In this document: positions 55,346 through 64,000 of the stretch, one piece after another
How positions within the stretch are numbered: position 1 is the stretch's first letter
Layout of the letters: every line of letters starts with the position of its first letter
Source of the DNA: Ectocarpus siliculosus
Lineage: Eukaryota; Sar; Phaeophyceae; Ectocarpales; Ectocarpaceae
DNA: 64,000 bases
Reading direction: 5' to 3'
Assembly: GCA_000310025.1 (NCBI GenBank)
Contig: FN649738.1
Span: 127,032 to 191,031 of the forward strand
Translations under genes and position numbers: made by a program
The notes under the pieces: model-generated
The model's input: the letters and a program-made list of their open reading frames with translations, nothing else
Told to the model about the DNA's origin: nothing
Databases searched by the model: none

Positions 55346-56872
55346 CGTGGCCGAGGTTTGTCAACCACCGGTGGGGTTCCAAGGCTGAGGTGTTCGAGTT
55401 CCTGAGCACCCAGCTGCCGGCCATCGAGGACTTCATCCGCACCTTCCGCAACTCCGACGGGAGGCGCAACAAGACATGCCAGGCGCTGCAGGTACAGCGC
55501 TTATGGAGTATGCTGATTGGAACCTTCGACTACGCCAGAGTTTTGTCTGCCATAATATCTTGCCTTGCCTCTCCTGTGTGCTTGACGTTCAGCGTCAACA
55601 CTCAATGTGCTCCCTTTTGAAATGCGGTGCTAAACACCGTTGCTTCTCGGTTTCACGCGGCAGGACAAATACCTGGACAACGTCCACGAGCGCAGGTTTC
55701 TGCTCCTGGAGCTTGCCATGTACAGGGACGTCTTGTTGACGTTCAAGACAGCATGCTTGGCATTGGAGGGGGACGATGCCCTGGTGTTCAAGGTGAGGAA
55801 CACGATTGTGTGGTTATGGAACTTGGGCGTGTATCTTGGTGCTGTTGATGCTCACCATTTAGATTTTCTTGTGTTTCCGAGGTGTACTTCAACATGCAGA
55901 GAGACCTCGACATCGTTGTGAGACAGTTCAACGTAAGCGCAGGCAACGGTGCTGCCACCATGTCTTCGCTGGCTGTGCCCAATTCGAAAAAGGTTCTTGA
56001 CAATTGCATGCGGGCAACGGCATGCACCTGCTTCCTTGTTTGGCACACAACATCTCACAGCCAACGCTTGCAATTCCTTGTCGCACATTGTTGTTTGTCG
56101 ACAGGCGTACGACATCATCCAGAAAGTGGTGACAACCCTGCGGCTGGACGACCTGAACGCCTACGTGTCCCTCCCCAACGTCGAAGCTCTGCTCCGAGGA
56201 AACCACGAGGGCACACCGGATGAGGCCACGTTAGCCTCTTTGCGCTCACACGTCACGGGCTGCCTCAAGGACATCCGCAGCTACTCAAGCAGCCAGTTCG
56301 GCGACGGCATGGAGGTCAAGTTCCGCCGCGAGCTTGACCTCTTCAAGGCCGCGCGGATCATCAACCACGTGCACGTCCGCCAGCAACCTCTCGACGACAT
56401 CGACCCCGAAGTGTTGAGCATCTTTCCTTTCATCAGTTCGGGCGACATCACCAACCTCCGCGCGGAGATGCCCGAGTACATGAACGCCGTCACCCGCGTG
56501 AGGTCGACGTACCCGGTGCGGAGTTTCTGGGTGGACAACGCGTCAACTCTTCCCGCGTGGTACGCTGTCGTGGAGAAGCTGTGGTTGGTGCAGCCTTCGT
56601 CAGCTATGATGGAACGTGTTTTCTCCGTCCTCAACAACGTGTTCGGAAAGCAGCAGCTATCTTGTCTGAACGACCTCGTGGAGACGACGGTCATGGTGCG
56701 GTTCAACGAGACTGACCGCACCAAGGGGTCGGCTGCCCAAGCTGCAGCCTTGGACGACGAGGAAGAACACGAGGGAGGGCCTGCCCAAGCTGCAGCCTTG
56801 GAGGACGAGGACGACGAGGATGAGGGCGACGAGGACGAGGACGAGGAAGACACCGGGAGCGGACAGGACTAA
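55346..56872 (+). CDS. hAT-like transposase, 5'-truncated by the gap, four exons visible
   Basis: Exons: 55,346-55,491 (partial), 55,664-55,792, 55,882-55,932 and 56,105-56,872, all GT-AG and phase 0. The first visible exon reads RFVNHRWGSKAEVFEFL; the second DKYLDNVHERRFLLLELAMY. The last exon contains the hAT C-terminal dimerisation region: LPAWYAVVEKLWLVQPSSA, MMERVFSVLNNVFG, LNDLVETTVMVRFNE. It then adds a long acidic tail with a duplicated AQAAAL-(D/E)-DE unit and runs of Asp/Glu. The N-terminal BED finger and catalytic DDE residues are not visible. The tail is unusual for hAT transposases. The frame is intact over ~440 codons, so it may be active or domesticated. A non-autonomous hAT element lies at 9,797-11,319; its source is not known to be this gene. 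Confidence 0.8.
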
Positions 56873-58889
56873 AAGAAACACACAACAAGTCGTGTGTGTA
56901 GTTGTTTGACGTCACACCGACCGTCACAGGCCTTGGACATGACGCATTTTTCCTTGATGGTAGTCGGACGAAACATCGCGCTCTTACTGTTGGGTGTGGT
57001 GTGTGGTGTTCTCTTGGAGATCGTGCGTTTGATGTAGCAATTAGTTTTAAAATTGGTTGCAGATTTGCAGCGAAGGGGCTCAACCAGAGTACCATATTAT
57101 TGATGTTTTTCTTGCTTGCGTTGCAAATGGCAAATGGCATGCGTGCGCCTTGCTGGCACCCCCGGGTACCCACGTTACAGTAGAAAGTAGATATCTTGCA
57201 ACGGCTCTGTGAACCAACGAACGCGTCTACTACTCTGTTGACTCAAGATAGAAATGAGCAAAAATAAACGTAAAACCTGGATCGTTTTTGGTACAGTAGT
57301 GTCGTACCAAGGGTATATATACCAAGATAACAAGAGGGTCTCTAGGAGTCTCACCTGCTTCAAATTTCTTCGATTACCCCCTGATGATATACCAACCAAG
57401 CCATTGCAACGTGCAGTGGCGCGCTCTAGGTGGTGCATGGAATGGGGCGCAAAACCGATTTGGTCGGCATCAAGCACAACAACACCGCTTTGTGCTTTGT
57501 AGGACCTTGTGGCCTTGTTCTGTCGAACTGAGATGCATTTAAGCCGCGCTAAGACGCAGTTTCGACGCGCAAAGACGTATTTTAGACGCGCTTAGACGTA
57601 TTTTAGACGCGCTTAAGCGAACACAAGACGTCCCAAGACGAATACAAGACGTGCTAAGACGAATACAAGACGTGCTAAGACGAATACAAGACGTGCTAAG
57701 ACGAACCAGAGATGCGTTTAGACGTGTAAGATGCACTAAGACGAACCGAAAATTTTTTCGCCTGCGGCGGGCTAAGTACTCGCTTCGCTCGTCTTAACAG
57801 TCCGACTAAGTCGGCGCTGCGCGCGACTTAGAAGGCCGGGCCAAAATGGATGCCACGATGCCACGATCCACGACAGACGATCCGATGAACGATGAACGAT
57901 GCACAGCGAGCCAGAGGATATCCTTTGTCCTACACTCACTTGTACGTGGGCGTCCAGGGGAGAACACACCGGTCTAGATGGTACACCTGTAGTCTCACCA
58001 AACTATCTGTGAGTCTATTTCGCTATAAACAGCATGAGAGATGAGAGCCTTCGAACTTGCAGCCATCCATTTTCCGTGCCGTTGCTGGGTTTGTTGACAT
58101 CAAAGTTTCTGCGGACGTTAAAACATAGTAAGAAAACTAGCCGGCAGAGACTACGGGGGTGGGCCTCAAGCTGTGGTGCCGGGTGTCCTCATTAACCCTT
58201 CTCATATTTACCGGCAACGATACCATATGGCCCACATTTTATAGTGCTTCTTTGGAGAGCCTTGCTGGTGTATTTCGTCGACGAAAAAAACACTTGCCGG
58301 CTTGTTTTCTTCCTTTTCATTGTAGCATAGAGAACGGTGCACATGTACATTCGGTCGGTTATGACCGTCCGCCTGCCGCATCTGAGGTTGGTGACGTACC
58401 CCCCACAAGCAGTGGCTATGCCTTTCAGAGAGCGCAACAGCGGTGAGCCGCACGAGCGCAATTATTTCGTAACATCGACTGCGCAGATGGGGCTTAAGGA
58501 AGAAAGTATTCGTCTGCTGGATTATGAACGAAAGAGTTCGTAGAGGATGCCGGGGTCCGAAAAGGATGTTCCGGTGGTTGATCGAAGACGTCAGGGCAGG
58601 TATCCTCGAAGCTTGAACCTGTTCGAAGCACGAGGAGACTGGCTAATGTTCTAGACAATCCTCACTCCCCTGTGGGGAAGTATCATGTTGAACATACAGA
58701 CCCGTTTCTAGCGAAAACATTTTCCTTCTTCTCGTTTCCGTGATTGTGAACAGAGAGACACGTGAGTGTGCAGGCCTTCGCCGGAGCCAGAGCTCCGTGA
58801 AGGCTTTAATCTCAAGAGGAAAGCTGAAACATCAAAAGCCGCGTTTGTTTGCCAGTGTCTAATCGTTGACAGGGCGGTCTCACCAGTAG
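56873..58889. other. Intergenic with AAGACG minisatellite
   Basis: No gene recognised. Contains the minisatellite at 57,549-57,742 and, at about 57,813-57,840, arms CTAAGTCG and CGACTTAG around a GC-rich loop. The transposase stop is followed within 40 bp by a GTGTGTGTAG stretch. Confidence 0.45.
57549..57742 (+). repeat. AAGACG-based 20-21-bp minisatellite
   Basis: Every ~10 bp there is an AAGACG or TAGACG hexamer. From 57,635 four units of exactly 21 bp are near-perfect (each AAGACG + AATAC + AAGACG + TGCT); the left part is a diverged version with TTTTAGACGCGCTT units. The Leu/Ser-rich open frame on the minus strand is a by-product. Confidence 0.85.
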
Positions 58890-59174
58890 TCATGCGTCTT
58901 GAGTAAAGTGCCACATCCCTAAGCAATACCGCGTGCGCGTCGAGGTCTGGAAGTCGGATAGCCCATGGGCACGAGCAAGACGCATGAGGTACTGAAACTC
59001 CATTCCCAAGACGCGCTCTCCCGACAAAAAATACATTTCGCTCGGCTGATTACAAGGGTAAATGGGCTCAACCCTAACTTCATCTATTTCCGGAAGATTT
59101 GGGCCTGTTTCTCTCAACATGTTATATCCTAATATCGGGCAGGCTTGGACCGGTCGAAATCGCCAGAGATGCAC
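58890..59174 (-). CDS. Unidentified 94-residue open frame
   Basis: A minus-strand frame with coding-like composition and mixed hydrophobic/charged patches (LPEIDEVRVEPIYPCNQPSE, YFLSGERVLGMEFQYLMRLA). It ends ...GMWHFTQDA, stop. I do not recognise a family and see no splice partners. It may be an exon of an unknown gene or a relic of a mobile element. Confidence 0.25.
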   Translation of the reverse strand: MHLWRFRPVQACPILGYNMLRETGPNLPEIDEVRVEPIYPCNQPSEMYFLSGERVLGMEFQYLMRLARAHGLSDFQTSTRTRYCLGMWHFTQDA

Positions 59175-60785
59175 GCATCCCGACCCGCCACATATCTGAA
59201 TCGCCCAAACGGGAACTAGTGCACATCACCGCATACGACAACGGTAACTCCCACGTCGAACTCCCCGGGCCAAGACGGCAACAATAACCACGCTACACCA
59301 ACTCTGTGTCCTGCCGATCACTGTCATTATTCAAACTGCCGGTGTTGAACGGCCGTAGTCAGTAGAAGGGAACCAAATTTCTCTCCACGCCCCGAAAGCT
59401 ACAACCGGTCCCTCCACCGCGCGCCCCTCGACACTAGTTAGCAAAGCCCGACTCGCATTCAGGCGGCGCTCCGTTTGGGAAGGGAAGAGTCGTCTTGTGA
59501 CTTCCGCGCCGAGCCGTCAAGTATGTTTCAACATAAATGCTTGTACCCACACAATACGACCCTGCGTATCACGGGTGGCAACACATACAACGCCTACCAC
59601 ATACAGCGGTATGACCTCATCCCACCCCACCAACGTTAAACACGTACAAAGCAGGCTACGATATTTGCTCCTCGTGCCCTTTCGAAGTACTATCCCACTC
59701 TGCAAGACAGGGACGACCAATACCAGGGTGCCGACATGGCATCACCGCCAGCGCAAGGAGCCCGCGGACGCTTCGGCTCACCATCGACAACTCCCTAGCG
59801 CTCCTGTGCCATGCTGGAAACAACTTTTCTCCAAACCATTGAATGCACAACTATTAACACTTGTGGGTCCTTCATCGCTTCAGGCGCCCCCATCTCTCCT
59901 CTGTCGACAGGAACAACGGAGCAGCGGGCGTAGCCAGAGTTTCGTCGTAAATGTTGCGGAAAGGGTCCATAAGTCCTCACGGCAAGCTCTCAGAGTTCTC
60001 ATCGTACACTCAGCAGCAGAGAAACCTAGGGGAACCCAAACGATCAACAAGCGACATATCACCTGCTTCTTGCAAACATAGGCACTCGGAGCTGTTCGCA
60101 TACCCTGCGAGGGATCGATCACACATACATCCTCAACACGTTGGCCAGCAATGCGTAGGTTGCCGCCTGTAGACGAACTACATCTGCCGTCTGAACGTAG
60201 AGGAAGCATCGAACAACTTCTACGTACCTAGTTGCGCCATTTGGCCCTCCAGTTGTCCGAGGACCTCCTCGAGAAGAGCGGTTTCCTGATGACAGCTATC
60301 TATCGCGGCGAGCGCTGTTGAAAGCGATGGGTCTCCGCCGGTTCCAGCAACTACATTACCGTAAATCACGTGGCCGTTTCACACGCGAAACACGAGGGAT
60401 GTGAGGAGCTGGTGGAGGAAAGGTAAAGCCGGATGGAGTCAAAACTGAGTTGCGCCGCAAACAGCAACGGGAATCAACTCATATGTGCACACAGGAAGTT
60501 GTTCGACAATACCCTTGTTTGTGGTGCATGTTATGCTATATAAGTGGTAATGGAAGGGTAGCAGGGGAGCCCAAGAATCTGGGGCAGGGCGGACGAGAGA
60601 GGGATCTAGCACGTTGCGTGCACTCCCCAGAGACCGGAGCCCGGTGGATCAACCATCAAACCCAACACAGGGTACTACCACTTCCAAGCATAATAATCGC
60701 CACAACAAAATACAGCAGTTCAATTGGCACATCCGAATCCGTCCATGCACACACCAACAGAAGTAGATATTGAAGATTTGTGCGT
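59175..60785. other. Intergenic, no supported gene
   Basis: A 194-residue plus-strand frame (59,497-60,081) and overlapping minus-strand frames occur, but none has a recognised domain, biased codon use or paired splice sites. I treat them as chance. Confidence 0.4.
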
Positions 60786-62519
60786 CTAGGGCGAAGGCTC
60801 CAAGCATGAATTCTCACTCTTTTTCTCGCAATCGCTGCAGTAGAGGTTGATGGACCCGACGTCCTTCCGCATGCAGTCTAGCTCTCCCGCCACGGCGTCG
60901 GTTACGGCGGCAGCCTTTGTAACGTCCCCGTTTGCGACTGGTGATTGGAAACCGAGGAGCATGGTCAGAGTCAACCGCTTGTTGTCGTGAGTCTCCTCTT
61001 ACAAAGCATTCAGATACTGTACAGGGGTGGTTTGTCTCCATATGCCTAATGGTGTATGCGGGAGGGAAAGCGCAGTTGCGAAGAGCCTCTCGTAACGTAT
61101 CTTATCGGTAGGGTGGGGCACCGCGGGTGAGGTGAGACGACTTACTACTGTATCAACCCGCCCCGACTGTCGCCTCCTGATGATTTGTTGATTGCAACGG
61201 CACCGAATACTGTCGTTTAACTCTATTAACCGAGACGAAATGGGCACTTGTTACCGTGCCCACTGTTTTCATTAGCACCAACTTGACTTACTACTGTACA
61301 GTTTGCTGTCCACGCTATTTATTCTACAGCGCCATAATGGCTCGATACCAAGCTGCTCCAAGTTGCCCTTGCCGTAGTCTGGTTTGGTTCGTAAATACAT
61401 GTATCTCCATGCCCCATGCCCGAGAGAGTCTATATTTACGGTCTGTTAGTGACTCTTTCGGTCTAACCGGTGGTGAAGGCTAGGACGCACCGCGCAAGGC
61501 TAGGACACACCGTGGCCGACCTAACCCAACCCAACTCTAACCCTAAACCTCACCCACGGCCAACGGATGGCCTCGCGGCCGCGAACTGGGCGAGAACGTG
61601 GCTGCGCCGCGTCCTCGGCCGCGTTCTCGGAATGCGGAACGGTGAGAGGGCGCTGTAGAGGGTCAAGGCTAGGAACCAACGCCTGGCCAACCAGACGGCG
61701 TGAAACAGCTTAGATAGGAAGAGTCACTAACCGAGTGTAAAAAACTGCTAGCCCGGGAGGAGGGGGTGTAAGTTGCGCATCGCCACCGCTCACGGATCTA
61801 AACTCGTAGTGATGTACCACCCCATGACATCGGGTCTAACTACTCTTTGATGGGGCATTTGGTGCAGCAGTCACCAGTAGTGCGTTGGCGGGCATCTAGA
61901 AACAATTCTACCTTGAGATGCATTGGTCCATTTGAAGCTAGCAGCCAGCAGGCGAAGAGCAAAGTTGCACTCCTTGGTTGGACCACCCCCGCTTCCCCCG
62001 TGGGGGTTCTGATGATACAACAGCTTGTGCAACGGAAACTGATGTCCATCGAGTTTCTACAGCAGTACGTTTCATAAACCAGCAGTGCATCCCTCCTCGG
62101 TGTGGCCTCGCTGACTCAAACACTTCTTCGCAAAGCACCATATGCTACACAGGTCGTGCCCGAGGGAAGAGCGCAAGCCCACTTGTTGGTTGTTAGACGA
62201 GACTACTGTTGTAGATGGTACCATGTACGCCGCTTACAAGACAAACCGCTATCCGTGATCAACAATTACGCCGCAAGGGTCAACACAGCATGGTTGATAG
62301 ACAACCGATCAGCTTGATCCTGACAGACCCTCCCTGCTACCTCGATGCCAGTGCTAACATTAAAACGCCCCCTGGGGTGTGCGGGACAGAGATCTCGAAG
62401 AGCCTCGTTTCCGCACCTGTCAGCTGAGCCCGCAGCATGTCTCCCAGCCCCTTGACAAGAACATCCGCCGCGGCCTTCGTAGAGGCCGACGGCTCGCCAT
62501 GTGCACGTCCTGCCGACAT
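60786..62519 (-). CDS. Two-exon gene for a 104-residue protein of unknown function
   Basis: Exon 1 is 62,519-62,417 and ends in a GT donor at phase 1; exon 2 is 60,997-60,786 after the acceptor TTTGTAAG, and the join restores the frame (AQLT then EETHDNKRLTL). The 104-residue product begins MSAGRAHGEPSASTKAAADV, has a hydrophobic patch (LTLTMLLGFQ), an Ala/Val helix-like stretch (AAAVTDAVAGELDCMRKDVG) and ends with a small Cys-containing tail (NLYCSDCEKKSENSCLEPSP). GC-rich third positions support coding. The composition suggests a small alpha-helical subunit; no family was recognised. The 1.4-kb intron contains no obvious gene. Start codon is ~360 bp from the divergent gene at 62,882. Confidence 0.5.
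61003..62416 (-). other. Intron of the 104-residue gene
   Basis: Contains exact TACAGYAGTA-type decamers at 61,143-61,152, 61,289-61,298 and 62,058-62,067, three in under 1 kb. No exon was recognised on either strand. Confidence 0.45.
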
Positions 62520-62881
62520 ATCTACTTTGCCTCCCCTTCTCTCTCTTTTTGTGGACAACAGGCGCCCCAACACCACACGTTTCGTCGCCAGACGTTGGCG
62601 TGCTACTGCTGCCGATGTCACTTGTACAACCAACTTAAACTCTGTCTCGGCTGGTCTCGCCTGCGACAACGGAAACATACCGATCGCCCCCGTATGCGGA
62701 ACACGCCTTCCAGACTCGCAACCCTGAAAATACGCGGAGGAACTTCGGAACTTCACATAAATCCGAAAAAAAAAAAAGGGTGATTTTTCACCTGGTCCTG
62801 TCAACCCTCCACCAAACCACCTCCTCTCCTAGCGCCACGCCTGACCCACGGGTCGCGCCACAGCCAGCAGGAAGCGGCAGC
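62520..62881. promoter_or_regulatory. Probable bidirectional promoter region
   Basis: About 360 bp between two divergent start codons. It includes an A-run (about 62,766-62,777) and pyrimidine-rich blocks (TCTCTCTTTTTG near 62,540). No TATA box is seen. Confidence 0.45.
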
Positions 62882-62968
62882 ATGGCGGGCGGAAGCCAGA
62901 CCCCCCGCGGCGGCTCGTTGCCCGAGGAGATCGATGTCGACGAGGAGGATATCGTCCGTGTTATTCTG
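62882..62968 (+). CDS. First exon of a LisH/SMU1-like gene (N-terminus only)
   Basis: A good start context (GGCAGCATGG) opens a 29-codon exon, MAGGSQTPRGGSLPEE then IDVDEEDIVRVIL, ending in phase 0 at the donor GTGAGAGA. The acidic stretch followed by D-I-V-R-V-I-L resembles the opening of the LisH helix in SMU1, a WD40 splicing factor (family form: ...DVIRLIMQYL). The rest must lie beyond the window or more than 1 kb downstream; no second exon was found to 64,000. A 29-residue match is thin, so other LisH proteins or an unrelated gene are possible. Confidence 0.35.
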
Positions 62969-64000
62969 GTGAGAGAAACGTTTTTGAGTATGCGTAGCGG
63001 CAGCCGACAAGTGTTCACGCGGGCGGGAAATACTCAACTCCTCCTCTCTTTTTCTCTATGAAAAAAATGAGCGGATCCATGCCCTGCCTGCGTGGTCCCT
63101 CCGATGGTCGCAATCCCGGTTGATCCGGCATCCTCTCGGTATCTTTCGGCAACGTCGTGTGTCCATGCCCAAGTCGGCAACTGCTGACACTGAGTAGGAG
63201 GCGTTGGGGTCGTGGCCGGACACGCATGTCTGTCCTGGAGCAAATCGGGGACTCTTCTGGCACTTATTTACCAGTCTCGCATGGATAGATTCAACACGGA
63301 AAGATACGTTTTTCTAGTCCGATGTGGTCCGTGCGGCAGGGATGGCTGCGGGATGCCTCGCCGGCGGTTGTACGCGGCATCCCCACCTGCCTGGCACAGC
63401 CCTCCCTCGCGACTCGACCGCGGCGAGCGCCTCCTGCTTTTTCCACAACATTGGGTTTCAAGAGGAAACACGGACTTGTCGCGTACGCCGCATCTCGGCG
63501 TGGAATCTCAATCTTGTCCATGACGACACTGACTTGACAGCAGACAAAGTCCAGTTCCACAACACCTGAAAAAAAAAATATGCGGATGTATGTAGCACGA
63601 AGTTGATCAGCACCCAGTCAAACGTTCTCGCCAGGCGGAGGCAGCGTGCCCGCCGCTCACACTGTTATACATACGCGTATGAGTCCTCTCAGTGATGATC
63701 ATCCAGTTTTTGTTTCCGCGGAATACAATCGGGGCTATTGTACACCGTCCGTGTGACGATGATGTACCTTCGCGCGCTGGGGCTGCATGTTGGCTTGGAC
63801 GGCCGGGGTTGCTATTATTGCTCAAGATATATTTATGGACGCCGTGTTGGTTGTGGGTGAATGCATCGCAGAGACTGGCTGTGTGTATTTATGTATCTGT
63901 ATCGGTTGTGGCGGTCATCGGTTCCTCCCCAACACATCATTTAGAAGAGAGAGGATGCCTGTCGATCGATGGGATATCTACGGATGATGATTAATGCCAC
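62969..64000. other. Start of the first intron of the 62,882 gene, or intergenic
   Basis: No continuation exon recognised on the plus strand. Overlapping frames on both strands around 63,291-63,570 have no known domain. Confidence 0.4.

Noticed and set aside
59497-60081. 194-residue plus-strand frame
   Set aside because: No family, no codon bias, competing frames on the other strand of similar length.
61540-61556. Telomere-like CTAACCCTAAACC string
   Set aside because: Only about one and a half units; no array. A similar short string near 6,620 is also isolated.

Overview
The window is nuclear DNA of a eukaryote, most likely a brown alga (Phaeophyceae, Ectocarpus-like; genus not provable). 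The evidence is two intron-rich genes for secreted mannuronan C5-epimerases, which act on alginate, with the brown-algal architecture. Genes are sparse, introns are long, GT-AG splicing is consistent, and dispersed repeats and homopolymer-G tracts are abundant. Two 100-N gaps (41,503-41,602 and 55,246-55,345) are assembly placeholders.

Layout. 1-9.8 kb: no convincing gene; microsatellites, small inverted-repeat elements and repeat fragments. 9,797-11,319: a complete non-autonomous hAT-type transposon with 16-bp terminal inverted repeats, subterminal TATCGATA-type repeats and an exact 8-bp target duplication. 11,961-30,033 (+): one nine-exon major-facilitator transporter gene of about 530 residues whose first intron is 12.1 kb and holds a tRNA-derived SINE, a (TTG)n-tailed family, three or four copies of a ~1.2-kb unknown repeat and a GGAGCGG-rich element. 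31.4-32.7 kb (+): a decayed TKL-type protein kinase. 34.8-35.0 kb: a foldback element. 35.9-36.6 kb (+), possibly to 40.7 kb: the start of a secreted Cys-rich protein. 38.4-40.1 kb: direct repeats. 41.2-42.1 kb: an assembly artefact around gap 1, where both flanks are degraded reads of one locus.

45.7-55.1 kb is the core: two mannuronan C5-epimerase paralogues in head-to-head orientation with start codons 2.5 kb apart. The minus-strand gene is complete (nine exons, 512 aa). The plus-strand gene has exons 1-8 and loses its last exon at gap 2. Introns 1-4 are unrelated between the two, but the stretch from the end of intron 5 through exon 8 is nearly identical including introns, which suggests gene conversion. 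Right after gap 2 comes the 3' part of a hAT-like transposase gene with a dimerisation domain and an acidic tail. A 21-bp minisatellite follows.

60.8-63.0 kb holds a divergent pair: a two-exon gene for a 104-aa unknown protein (-) and the first exon of a gene whose N-terminus resembles LisH/SMU1-type proteins (+), with start codons about 360 bp apart.

A dispersed decamer, TACAGYAGTA, occurs at least 17 times exactly across the window in unrelated contexts, about two orders of magnitude above chance.
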